This document shows, one piece after another, positions 42,175-50,597 of a DNA stretch of 64,000 nucleotides. Source of the stretch: an uncultured Eubacteriales bacterium (GTDB taxonomy: Bacteria; Bacillota; Clostridia; Oscillospirales; CAG-272). The notes under the pieces are model-generated. The model saw nothing but the letters and a program-made list of their open reading frames with translations, had not been told where the DNA came from and made no database searches. Position numbers and translations under genes: made by a program. The stretch lies in NCBI GenBank assembly GCA_934446365.1, contig CAKSDZ010000002.1:372001-436000 (forward strand), read 5' to 3'. Within the stretch, counting starts at the first letter, position 1; the number at the start of each line of letters is the position of its first letter.

Positions 42175-43515
42175 TCAGCCAATCAAAACCTTTTCCGTCG
42201 GTCTTTGGATATCCGGGCTTTCCCGCTCCGTGGAAAAGGCAAGCGCAAGAGACAGCCCTCCGACGCGCCCTGCATACATCAAAAAGGCGAGAATGATTTT
42301 GGAAGCCGCTCCGATAGAGGGCGTCACGCCCATCGTAAGTCCGACCGTCCCGATGGCGGAGCTTGTCTCAAACAGCGCCTCTTCCAGTCCGATTGATTCG
42401 AGCGCCATCAGCGCCACCGCAGAAAAAAGGGTCAATATAATATATATGGTGGCAATGGAGCATGCCTGCTTGACCGTATCGTCTCCAATCCTCCGTTTAA
42501 AGACCGTGATGCTGTCCTTGCTGCGGACAGAAGCCGCGGCATTCAGAAGAACAATCAGAACCGTAGTCGTTTTGATGCCGCCAGCCGTCGAACCGGGGCT
42601 GCCGCCAATCAGCATGAGGATAATGGAGAGAATCCCGCCGCTGTCCGTCAGCGCGGCCTGATCGATGGTATTGAAGCCCGCCGTCCGCGTCGTCACCGAC
42701 TGAAACAGAGCAGCAAGAAGCTTTTCTCCCTCATGAAGTCCTGCGAGCGCGCCGTTCCGTTCGAGAAAATAAAAACCGAGCCAACCGGCAAAAATCAGAA
42801 AAACCGTCGTTGTAAGAACGATTTTCGTATGCAGTGCATAACGCTTCACATGCCATTTGCACTTGATAAGATCCGACCAAACAAAAAAACCGATTCCGCC
42901 GATGACAATCAGCGCCATCAAAGTAAGCTGAACAACGACATCGGAACGCAGCGTCGTAAAGGAGGAAAATTTCTCGTATTTCCCCATCAAATCGAAGCCC
43001 GCGTTGCAAAACGCCGAAACGGAATGGAAAAGCGCGTTCCACAGTCCTGTCCCAAAGCCCATTTTCGGACAAAATCGGATGGCGAGGATCAGCGTGCCCG
43101 CGCCCTCAAAGAAGGCCGTTCCGATGATAATTTTCCGAATCAGTGTCGTCACGCCGTTCAGCTGCAAATTTCCGGATGCCTGCATGAGCAGTCTTCTTTT
43201 ATGCAGGCTGATCCGCCGGTGCATAAAGATCGCGAACATCGTCATAACCGTCATAAAGCCGAGTCCGCCGATTTGAATCAAAAGCAAAATGACAAGCTGT
43301 CCGAAAAAGCTCCAATGCGTAAATGTGTCGACGACGACAAGTCCGGTCACACAGGTCGCGCTCGTCGCGGTAAAGAAGGAATCCAAAAACGGAGTCCATT
43401 CACGCTGCGCCGATGAAATCGGCAGACACAGCAAAAAGGCGCCCGCGAGAATGACCAAAAGAAAGCTGAATGTGATGATCTGCGTATAGGTCAGTCTATG
43501 TTTCATCAATTTCAA
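42175..43515 (-). CDS. ktrB: Potassium uptake channel subunit KtrB/TrkH family
   Basis: The 446-residue multi-pass protein has the four pore loops of the family: TSATCVTGLV, SVSAFCNAGFD, RTAGFNTID and SAIGTVGLTMG, plus the GGSPGSTAGGIKTTT loop. It imports K+ with KtrA. Start is TTG 43515, eight bases behind GGAGG; ATG 43506 is possible. With gdpP in the window, a c-di-AMP link to K+ uptake is plausible by family knowledge. Confidence 0.93.
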   Translation of the reverse strand: MKLMKHRLTYTQIITFSFLLVILAGAFLLCLPISSAQREWTPFLDSFFTATSATCVTGLVVVDTFTHWSFFGQLVILLLIQIGGLGFMTVMTMFAIFMHRRISLHKRRLLMQASGNLQLNGVTTLIRKIIIGTAFFEGAGTLILAIRFCPKMGFGTGLWNALFHSVSAFCNAGFDLMGKYEKFSSFTTLRSDVVVQLTLMALIVIGGIGFFVWSDLIKCKWHVKRYALHTKIVLTTTVFLIFAGWLGFYFLERNGALAGLHEGEKLLAALFQSVTTRTAGFNTIDQAALTDSGGILSIILMLIGGSPGSTAGGIKTTTVLIVLLNAAASVRSKDSITVFKRRIGDDTVKQACSIATIYIILTLFSAVALMALESIGLEEALFETSSAIGTVGLTMGVTPSIGAASKIILAFLMYAGRVGGLSLALAFSTERESPDIQRPTEKVLIG

Positions 43516-43575
43516 AATAAAATCCTCCGGCAGAATACGGACATCGCCGTATCATCAGCTCGAAAATGTTCCATT

Positions 43576-43604
43576 ATTATATCACACGAACAAATGCTTG
43601 TCAA
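43576..43604 (-). promoter_or_regulatory. Consensus promoter of ktrB-ktrA
   Basis: Minus strand: -35 TTGACA (43599-43604), -10 TATAAT (43576-43581), spacer 17 bp; a full consensus match. Confidence 0.85.
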
Positions 43605-43632
43605 GGCACGGCAGCCACAAAGGTGGAAATGA

Positions 43633-43661
43633 TTGACAACCTCTGAAAGTCATGTTAAAAT
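43633..43661 (+). promoter_or_regulatory. Promoter of the DUF6472-like gene and ldhA
   Basis: Plus strand: -35 TTGACA (43633-43638), -10 TAAAAT (43656-43661), spacer 17 bp. Its -35 is 28 bp from the divergent ktrB -35. Confidence 0.82.
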
Positions 43662-43710
43662 CATATTGTCTCCCTCCGCAGCAGATTTTACAAAATCCGA
43701 GGTTCATGTT

Positions 43711-43908
43711 ATGAAAAAAAGCCCAAAAACACGCCAAATCAACTGTGAAACCTGTGTTTTCTACGATTATGACGACGAGCTTGACGCCTACATCTGCACG
43801 GTAAATCTTGACGAGGACGAGCTTGAACGCTTTGTGCTCGGGAGAGCCGAAAACTGCCCATATTATCGTTTTTACGATGAATATAAAAGCGTTCAAAAGC
43901 AAAACTAA
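43711..43908 (+). CDS. Small Cys-containing protein (DUF6472-like)
   Basis: The 65-residue protein reads CETCVFYDYDDELDAYICTV...NCPYYRFYDEYKSVQKQN. The spaced cysteines and the NLDEDE and CPYYRFYDEY segments match the DUF6472-like mini-proteins of Firmicutes; four cysteines could bind zinc. Function unknown. It lies upstream of ldhA on the same transcript. Confidence 0.78.
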   Translation: MKKSPKTRQINCETCVFYDYDDELDAYICTVNLDEDELERFVLGRAENCPYYRFYDEYKSVQKQN

Positions 43909-43966
43909 TAAAAAAGAGCGTTCGCAGGTCGAATCCCATACCGGCGAAAGTCTCCGGGAGGTCATT

Positions 43967-44947
43967 TTGATTAAAATAGCGGTTTTTGACGTCAAGCCCT
44001 ACGATATCACGGGACTTGACAGATACGGCACTGAAAACGGAATTGCGTTTAAATATTTTGAAACCAAGCTGAATATCGATACGGCAGGACTCGCCGCCGG
44101 TTCGGACGGCGTCTGCGTGTTTGTAAACGACGACCTGTCGGAGCCGGTTATCGACGGGCTTTGCTCATATGGCGTGCGGCTGATTGCTCTGCGGTGCGCC
44201 GGCTTCAATAACGTCGATATACGCGCCGCGGCGGGCAAAATTTGTGTCGTCCGTGTTCCAAGCTATTCCCCTCATGCGGTGGCGGAGCACGCGCTGGCCA
44301 TGCTCTTAACGCTTCTTCGGAAAACGCATAAGGCATATTTGCGCACAAGAGATTTCAATTTCAGTCTGACGGGGCTTGTGGGAACCAATCTCTACGGCAA
44401 AACGGTCGGCGTCGTCGGCACAGGCCGGATCGGCCGCGTATTCATCGATATCTGCCGCGGACTTGGCATGCATGTCATCGCCTACGACGTATATCCCGCC
44501 GCAGATTCGGATATTCAATACGTAACCCTCGACCGGCTTTTTGCCGAATCCGATGTCATCTCTCTCCATTGTCCGCTGACACCGGAGACGACACATATCA
44601 TCAACGGCAAAAGTCTCGAAAAAATGAAAGACGGCGTCATTCTCATCAATACCTCGCGCGGCGCTCTGATCGACGCGGAAGCACTTCTCGAGCATATCAA
44701 AAAGAAAAAGATCGGCGGCGCCTGTCTCGATGTATATGAGGAGGAATCCGATATCTTTTTTGAGGATCTCTCCGATCATATCATGGACGACGACGTGCTC
44801 GCCCGTCTTATTTCCATGCCGAACGTGCTTGTGACGTCGCATCAGGCATTTTTGACGGAGGATGCGCTCGACAACATCGCGAAAACGACAGCGGAGAACA
44901 TTGCATCCTTTTTCCGGGGAGAGCCTCCGAAAAACGAAGTGAAATAA
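43967..44947 (+). CDS. ldhA: D-lactate dehydrogenase (LdhA type)
   Basis: The 326-residue D-isomer 2-hydroxyacid dehydrogenase closely follows the LdhA group: RCAGFNNVDI (substrate Arg), GTGRIGRVF (NAD site), YEEESDIFFEDLS, and TSHQAFLTEDAL with the catalytic His. It reduces pyruvate to D-lactate during fermentation. The start is TTG 43967, with GGGAGG 5 nt upstream. Repeat copy C follows the gene. Confidence 0.92.
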   Translation: MIKIAVFDVKPYDITGLDRYGTENGIAFKYFETKLNIDTAGLAAGSDGVCVFVNDDLSEPVIDGLCSYGVRLIALRCAGFNNVDIRAAAGKICVVRVPSYSPHAVAEHALAMLLTLLRKTHKAYLRTRDFNFSLTGLVGTNLYGKTVGVVGTGRIGRVFIDICRGLGMHVIAYDVYPAADSDIQYVTLDRLFAESDVISLHCPLTPETTHIINGKSLEKMKDGVILINTSRGALIDAEALLEHIKKKKIGGACLDVYEEESDIFFEDLSDHIMDDDVLARLISMPNVLVTSHQAFLTEDALDNIAKTTAENIASFFRGEPPKNEVK

Positions 44948-44955
44948 AACAAGGT

Positions 44956-44983
44956 GTGCTTTTCTCACTGAGGAGAAAAGCAT
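44956..44983 (-). repeat. Extra end hairpin of copy C
   Basis: GTGCTTTTCTC ACTGAG GAGAAAAGCAT, the copy-A type of end hairpin, stands beyond the linker hairpin CTCCTTT CC AAAGGAG (44991-45006). This suggests a second unit was lost. Confidence 0.75.
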
Positions 44984-45015
44984 ACATTCTCTCCTTTCCA
45001 AAGGAGAATAAAGAT

Positions 45016-45466
45016 GTCGTTTTCTCACCGACGAGAAAACGACGAAAAGAGTCGCCGAGACTCCCGTCTCGAACTCTCATCCATCTGCTGGGAAGCGCAT
45101 ACACACGGCTCCCAACAGACGGAACCGCGCACCTGCGTGCGCTCTCCGAGCATGAACTGGAAAGCAATCTATACCCTTTGAAAGCATAGTACTAAAATCA
45201 ATCGTATCACAATGCAATGCTACCGCATTGCAGGGCAACTTCGCCCGTGCGGCAAGCAACTGTGGCTGGAAAGCCCGCGCCCGCAGGCGCAAGGCTGCCG
45301 GAGCGCACTCGCTGTCCGTTCGGCGTGTTCCGCCGTGGATTGCACGAGTTTACGAGTGCAAACACGTGTCGGGAGCCGACGGAATGCGCTCTCGGCTCGC
45401 ACTAACGGTCAAGCCGCAGGCTTGCGGCTTCTTTTCGTTCTTTTCTTGTCCGCACAAGAAAAGAAC
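45016..45466 (-). repeat. Mosaic hairpin repeat, copy C, inverted
   Basis: Read on the minus strand it opens with GTTCTTTTC...GAAAAGAAC (45437-45466) and closes with GTCGTTTTCTC...GAGAAAACGAC (45016-45043). Interior modules match copies A and B (CCGCAAGCC-GCGGCTTG, GCGCCTGCGGGCGC, GAGCGCAC-GTGCGC, GGGAGCCGTGTGTATGC). It also carries a unique AT-richer stretch at about 45160-45235. It fills the gap between convergent ldhA and the GH28-like gene. Confidence 0.85.
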
Positions 45467-45486
45467 ACGTTTCTCCTTTCCAAAGG

Positions 45487-45515
45487 AAAAAAGAAAATCC
45501 CCTAACGGGGATTTT
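45487..45515 (-). terminator. Terminator of the GH28-like gene
   Basis: AAAATCCCC (45494-45502), loop TAAC, GGGGATTTT (45507-45515). On the minus strand it is followed by CTTTTTTCC. Confidence 0.88.
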
Positions 45516-45519
45516 TCTT

Positions 45520-48420
45520 TTATTCTTCATAATCGAAATATGCAATATCCGGCCTTGCATCAGGGAAGACAAGCGTGATTTCACAATCCAAAACCCGGAA
45601 ATTCTTTGCATAGCGGACTGTGAACATCGAACCTGCGGAAAGTCCGTGTCGGTCATATTCGGGATACTTTTTATCGATCGTCGAGGGACAGCCCGGAAGC
45701 TCGGAAACTCCGCCGGGAAGTGTGAAATGGCAGCGTTCAAACGTCACGTCCTCGATCCGCTGGTTCTCGTTCTGACCGACCGCCATAATTTCACGGATAT
45801 CTTTCGTATAGCTGAACGGATATGGCTTTTCAAAGCGCAGCTCCCGGAATGTCACATTTCTGATAAAACCGAAACGCTCGGAAATCCCCTCTATGCGCGG
45901 CAGCCGGTTCCGGTCGCCGACCGTGATATAAACCGGCGCGCCGACATCCGTCATGTCGATGCGCTCGAATACGACATCCTCAACCGCAGCGCCGTCCACC
46001 GTTTCAAGGGATATGCCGCACCGATTGACGTTCTTGACCGTACAACCGCGGATATGGGCGTTTTTCAGGCAGTAGTACGTATCCGTGCCGAATTTGATGC
46101 CGGATGCAAGACTTTGGATCATCATATCGTCCACAAAAATGTTGTAGCATCCGACAGGGTCGGAGCTTTTGAAGCAAAGCCCGTCGTCCCCCGCCATGAT
46201 ATTGCAGCCATATATGGTCATATCGTGGCAGTCCACAGGATCGATGCCGTCGCGGTTCGGGGTGTTCATGCAGTCAAGGTTCAGCCCGCGCAGGAGCACA
46301 TTCGAGCTGGAAAGCGGCACAACCGTCCAAAAAGCGCTGCTTTTGAAATTGATATGCTCGACCGTGATATCGTCCGAATAGGTGATATAAACGATATCGG
46401 GGCGTGCGTCGAGTTCCCTTTTATCATTCACCGGATCATTCATTTTAAAACGGTACCGTCCGTTTCCGTCGAGCATGCCGCCGCCCGTGATCCGGATATT
46501 GGAGAGATTCTCCCCATAAAGCAGTCCCCGTCCGAGCTGACGGTGCGCACAGAGACTCGTTCTCGGCTCGCGCAGCGGATATTCCCCATGATCCTGCGTG
46601 CCAAGCAGTGTCGCCGTGGGATCGACAAAAAAAGTCATATCCGAAGCAAGCCGAAGCTCACCCGTGAGGAAAACGCCGTCATGAAGATAGACCGTACCGC
46701 CCGTATACGCCGCGTCACTTATCGCGCGAGAAATCGCCGCGGTATCCAGCGTTTTCCCGTCGCCTACGGCACAGTACGGAGCCGCCTTCACATCGAATAC
46801 GGGCGCATTCGGAATCACGCCGCGCGAGAAATCGCAGGCGTCATAGATGCGGATGCGGTTCACGAGCAGACGACCGCTTCCCTCGGTGCAGAACACCAGC
46901 CGCGACACGCTTGCAGCGGGATTGATAAATCGGAAATCCTTTGCGCGAACGGCGCCGTCCACCATCAGCGTGTAGACGGAGCGCGCCGTATCCAGCGTCA
47001 CCTTGACGGAATACCAGTTGCCGGAGGGATAATACTGCCAATCCGTAAGCCCTTCAAACAGCTCTACCCAGTTCTCGCCGTCGGACGCGAACAGACAGTT
47101 TTTATAAAAAGCGATCCGGCAGACGGGATTTCCCTTGTCATCGGTAATTTCCGGCGTCAAAATCAGCTTTTCATCGTCCGCCCGAACTTTCGTTTCCACC
47201 GAAAGAACGCCTGAAATCGGGGGGAACCGATATTCCGCATAGGCCGCCATGCCGTCTGCGGAAGAAAGCGAAAAGCTTTTATCGTCACCGAACGGATAAT
47301 CGGCAAGCGAGCAGACCGCATTTTTCGACGGCGACATCACATCAAAATCCGTATTAAACTCCTCACGCGCCGCGTAAACCGCCGTGTCGTCGAACACATA
47401 GAGGTTGTCGAGCGTCCCCTCTCCGTCACAGGAGACGGCGACGGAGAGCGGCTCACGGTCGGAAAGCACCTCGACGCCTGCCATGATTCTCCGGCTGTCC
47501 GCCCATACATCGTATTCGCCGCGCTCCGTGTCGAGCACAAGCCGCACAGAGAGCTCATGACCCGCCACATACGGCGCGATATCCGTGCCGTCCATCGTGC
47601 GAAGCATGTCCCCGTCCAGAACGGCGCCGCAGACGGCTCCCGTTTCCCCCATCACCGCCAAGATGAGGATTCCCTCGGAGCAGCTGATTTTTGCCGTTGC
47701 CACGATTCGGGAGGAGGCGCCGCAAAGCGCCGCCGAAAGCCAGCTTCCCCGCCCCATGCGGACATAGCGGTTTCGGGAATCCACCTCTCTTGCCGCAAGC
47801 GTGCAGCCCTCCTGCGAATAGCGCGAAAGCGCCTCCCCGTCGTTGAATACCTCGGCGATATAACTCCGGTATTCACGCTTTTCATAGGGAGCAGGTGCCT
47901 CGCCCAGTACCGGAAATTCCGGAAGCGGCTTTTTCTCCTCCTTCGCGGCGGGAATCGCCAAAACGACAAAGTGGTTGCAGTCGCCGGAAAGCCCCGGGAT
48001 ATGTACCTGCTCTCCCGCCGCAAACCGTTTTTCAAACAGAAAATAGGCGCGCCCGTCCGAACCGGCGATGCTCTCTCCTGTCGCGGAATATTCCGCCGTA
48101 AACGCCGGCAGAGCGTTCAAAAGCCTCTTATCAAGCGCTACCGCGACGACCGCATCCCGCTCGCAGAAGAAATCGACCTCCTGTTTGTCGTCGAAGCCCT
48201 GCGCACGGGAATTGAACGTCATGATATAATCCGCGCCGGCATAGCGTTCCGGCACGGACGCCGCCGTCACCTCCTCATTGGAATGGAGCTTTGCACCCAC
48301 CGCAAAATTCGCATATACGGAATACCAGCCGCTCGTATCCCACGGCGAAACGAATCTGCCGATAACGGGAGCCTCGGGATAAAGCGCGCCGTCGCTTTTT
48401 CTGTTATGTTGTTCTCTCAT
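45520..48420 (-). CDS. GH28-like polygalacturonase-type protein with long N-terminal region
   Basis: The 966-residue protein has a C-terminal right-handed beta-helix of the GH28/pectate-lyase type. NRDGID (D724) and GDDG (D745-D746) stand for the GH28 catalytic NTDGID and GDDC; the usual GHG is replaced by SGIKFG. The first 540 residues look like two or more beta-sandwich domains of the laminin-G/concanavalin type. There is no signal peptide, so the substrate is probably an imported oligogalacturonide or related glycan. ATG 48420 is used; GTG 48423 is equally close to GGAG. Confidence 0.8.
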   Translation of the reverse strand: MREQHNRKSDGALYPEAPVIGRFVSPWDTSGWYSVYANFAVGAKLHSNEEVTAASVPERYAGADYIMTFNSRAQGFDDKQEVDFFCERDAVVAVALDKRLLNALPAFTAEYSATGESIAGSDGRAYFLFEKRFAAGEQVHIPGLSGDCNHFVVLAIPAAKEEKKPLPEFPVLGEAPAPYEKREYRSYIAEVFNDGEALSRYSQEGCTLAAREVDSRNRYVRMGRGSWLSAALCGASSRIVATAKISCSEGILILAVMGETGAVCGAVLDGDMLRTMDGTDIAPYVAGHELSVRLVLDTERGEYDVWADSRRIMAGVEVLSDREPLSVAVSCDGEGTLDNLYVFDDTAVYAAREEFNTDFDVMSPSKNAVCSLADYPFGDDKSFSLSSADGMAAYAEYRFPPISGVLSVETKVRADDEKLILTPEITDDKGNPVCRIAFYKNCLFASDGENWVELFEGLTDWQYYPSGNWYSVKVTLDTARSVYTLMVDGAVRAKDFRFINPAASVSRLVFCTEGSGRLLVNRIRIYDACDFSRGVIPNAPVFDVKAAPYCAVGDGKTLDTAAISRAISDAAYTGGTVYLHDGVFLTGELRLASDMTFFVDPTATLLGTQDHGEYPLREPRTSLCAHRQLGRGLLYGENLSNIRITGGGMLDGNGRYRFKMNDPVNDKRELDARPDIVYITYSDDITVEHINFKSSAFWTVVPLSSSNVLLRGLNLDCMNTPNRDGIDPVDCHDMTIYGCNIMAGDDGLCFKSSDPVGCYNIFVDDMMIQSLASGIKFGTDTYYCLKNAHIRGCTVKNVNRCGISLETVDGAAVEDVVFERIDMTDVGAPVYITVGDRNRLPRIEGISERFGFIRNVTFRELRFEKPYPFSYTKDIREIMAVGQNENQRIEDVTFERCHFTLPGGVSELPGCPSTIDKKYPEYDRHGLSAGSMFTVRYAKNFRVLDCEITLVFPDARPDIAYFDYEE

Positions 48421-48448
48421 CACTTTGATTCTCCATAATTCTTTTTTA

Positions 48449-48472
48449 CCCCCGCCGTGAAAGGCGGGGGCA
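48449..48472. other. GC-rich hairpin upstream of the GH28-like gene
   Basis: CCCCCGCC, loop GTGAAA, GGCGGGGG, between RNase J and the GH28-like gene. It lacks a downstream T-run on the minus strand, so it is either a weak terminator of rnj or a leader structure of the next gene. Confidence 0.5.
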
Positions 48473-48553
48473 ATTCGGTTTTACCTATATCATACACCTC
48501 GCACGCCGAATCCGCAATGCACATCGGCAGCAAAAACTTGTAAAATTCGGAAC

Positions 48554-50233
48554 TCAAACATCCATGATGATCGGAAGGATCATCGGCTTGCGCTTGGTCT
48601 GTGAATAAATGAATTTGGAAAGGTCGTCCTTTACCTTATATTTGAGCTGCGTCCAGTCGGCAACACCCTTGTTCAGACATCCGTAAAGCGCGTCGCGTGC
48701 GATAAGCCGTATCTGATCGATCAGCTTTTCCGATTCCTTGGCGTAGACAAATCCGCGCGATACGATTTCGGGTCCGGAAATGATATCAAATGCCTGCGCG
48801 TCGATGGTCGCAACGACGATGATGATACCGTCCTCCGAAAGATGTCTGCGGTCGCGCAGCACCACGTTGCCGACGTCTCCGACGCCGGTCCCGTCGACCA
48901 GCACGATGCCCGCAGGGACCGTTCCGTTGAACTTCGCGCTTTCCGTTCCGATTTCCAAAATCTTGCCGATCTCGGATATGAAAATGTGGTTTGCCGGCAT
49001 TCCCATGTATTCGGCAAGCTCCTTGTGATGATAAAGATGTCTCGCCTCGCCGTGGACCGGCATGAAATATTTCGGATGAAGCAGCGCGTGCATGATTTTC
49101 AATTCCTCTTGGCAGGCGTGTCCCGAAACATGCACCTCCGCCACGCTGTCGTTGAGCACCGTCACGCCTTTTTTGTAAAGCTCGTTGATGATGTTGCCGA
49201 CCAGCTTTTCATTGCCCGGAATCGCCGATGCGCTGATAATCACCACATCGCCCGTGCCAAGCTCGACCTTGTCGTGCATGCCGAATGCCATGCGGTAGAG
49301 CGCGGACATCGGCTCGCCTTGGCTGCCGGTCGAAACGATCGTCATCTTCTCCGGCGGATATTTCTTGATTTCGCTGATATCGACGAGCACGCCCTCCGGG
49401 AAATTCATGTAGCCGAGCTCCACCGCGGCGGAAACGATGTTGATCATGCTCCTGCCGGTGACCGCGACCTTCCTGCCGTATTTCGCGGCGGTGTTGATAA
49501 TCTGCTGTACGCGGTGGACATTGGAAGAAAACGTCGCGATAATCATGCGCTTTTTCTTATATGCCTCGAAGAAGCGCACAAGCGATTCCCCGACCTTTTT
49601 CTCCGACGGCGTAAAGCCCGCGCGCTCGACGTTCGTCGATTCGCACATGAAAAGCAGCACGCCCTCCCGTCCGATCTCTCCGATCCGCGTCAGGTCGGTC
49701 ATTTCGCCGTCGATCGGCGTGGGATCGATTTTGAAGTCGCCGGAATGGAACACCGTTCCGACCGGCGTTTTGACCGCGAGCGCACAAGCGTCTGCAATCG
49801 AATGGTTCACACGGACAAATTCCACCTCGAAAAGCCCAAGCTTCACCTTATCGCCCGCCTGCACGCAGTGCAGCTCCGGCTTGAAATCAAACACATGCTC
49901 ATTGAATTTGTTCTCCAAAATTCCGAGCGTCAGTCGGGTCCCATATATCGGCACGTTCAATTTTTGGAGCAGATACGGAATCCCGCCGATATGATCCTCA
50001 TGGCCGTGCGTCAGCACAATGCCCTTGATTTTATCGGCATTGCTGACAAGATAGGTGATATCCGGGACGACGAGGTCGATTCCCAGCATGTCGTCGTTGG
50101 GGAAGCCGAGACCGCAGTCGATGATGAGCATGCTGTCGCTGTATTCGAGCACGGTCAGGTTCTTTCCGATTTCGTCAAGCCCGCCGAGCGGTATCACACG
50201 TAATTTTTTCAGTTTTCCTTTTGTTCTTGGCAT
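48554..50233 (-). CDS. rnj: Ribonuclease J
   Basis: The 559-residue protein has the metallo-beta-lactamase core (HGHEDHIGG near residue 75, HSGDFKIDP), the beta-CASP domain (ATFSSNVHRVQ, STGSQGEP, VSGHACQEEL), and a C-terminal domain. It acts as a 5'-3' exo- and endoribonuclease in mRNA decay and rRNA maturation. ATG 50233 starts the usual MPRTK-type leader; GTG 50245 is a possible earlier start. Confidence 0.95.
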   Translation of the reverse strand: MPRTKGKLKKLRVIPLGGLDEIGKNLTVLEYSDSMLIIDCGLGFPNDDMLGIDLVVPDITYLVSNADKIKGIVLTHGHEDHIGGIPYLLQKLNVPIYGTRLTLGILENKFNEHVFDFKPELHCVQAGDKVKLGLFEVEFVRVNHSIADACALAVKTPVGTVFHSGDFKIDPTPIDGEMTDLTRIGEIGREGVLLFMCESTNVERAGFTPSEKKVGESLVRFFEAYKKKRMIIATFSSNVHRVQQIINTAAKYGRKVAVTGRSMINIVSAAVELGYMNFPEGVLVDISEIKKYPPEKMTIVSTGSQGEPMSALYRMAFGMHDKVELGTGDVVIISASAIPGNEKLVGNIINELYKKGVTVLNDSVAEVHVSGHACQEELKIMHALLHPKYFMPVHGEARHLYHHKELAEYMGMPANHIFISEIGKILEIGTESAKFNGTVPAGIVLVDGTGVGDVGNVVLRDRRHLSEDGIIIVVATIDAQAFDIISGPEIVSRGFVYAKESEKLIDQIRLIARDALYGCLNKGVADWTQLKYKVKDDLSKFIYSQTKRKPMILPIIMDV

Positions 50234-50526
50234 AAAATACACCACCCTCTGTCAAAACACAGGGTTCCTTTCTTTTTAAAAATAGCAAAAAATCCTGAAC
50301 AGGTGAGCTTTCATTACCACTCTGTTCGGGTCAATAATCTGATTCAATATGTATCGCACAGACGCTTCGCGCACCCATCCGCAAAACGTCCGCACGAAAG
50401 ATGAAAACTTCGCCGCATCCAACCGACGCGCCATCGCCTCCGCATCGGCTGAATGTTTATCTATATTGTGTTCAAATTATTTCACATGTAAACGATAAAA
50501 GGGGACAATTCCCTTTCTCTTTTTTT

Positions 50527-50555
50527 ATTATACACCGGTTTCCCCGTTTGCGCAA
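50527..50555 (-). promoter_or_regulatory. Promoter of rnj with structured leader
   Basis: Minus strand: -35 TTGCGC (50550-50555), -10 TATAAT (50527-50532), spacer 17 bp, implying a leader of about 285 nt. The leader includes a 9-bp stem CCCGAACAG/CTGTTCAGG (about 50303-50336). The rest of 50246-50597 shows nothing recognisable. Confidence 0.6.
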
Positions 50556-50597
50556 TAGTTTTTTTCGGTATGCGCAAAATCCCGCGGCAGGCTTCGT

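Noticed and set aside
45646..47214. Long plus-strand frame opposite the GH28-like gene
   Set aside because: Antisense of a clear beta-helix protein, with no ribosome-binding site at its start.
50480..50505. CRP-like dyad TGTG...CACA upstream of rnj
   Set aside because: The half-sites are 12 bp apart instead of 8, and the centre does not match the consensus.
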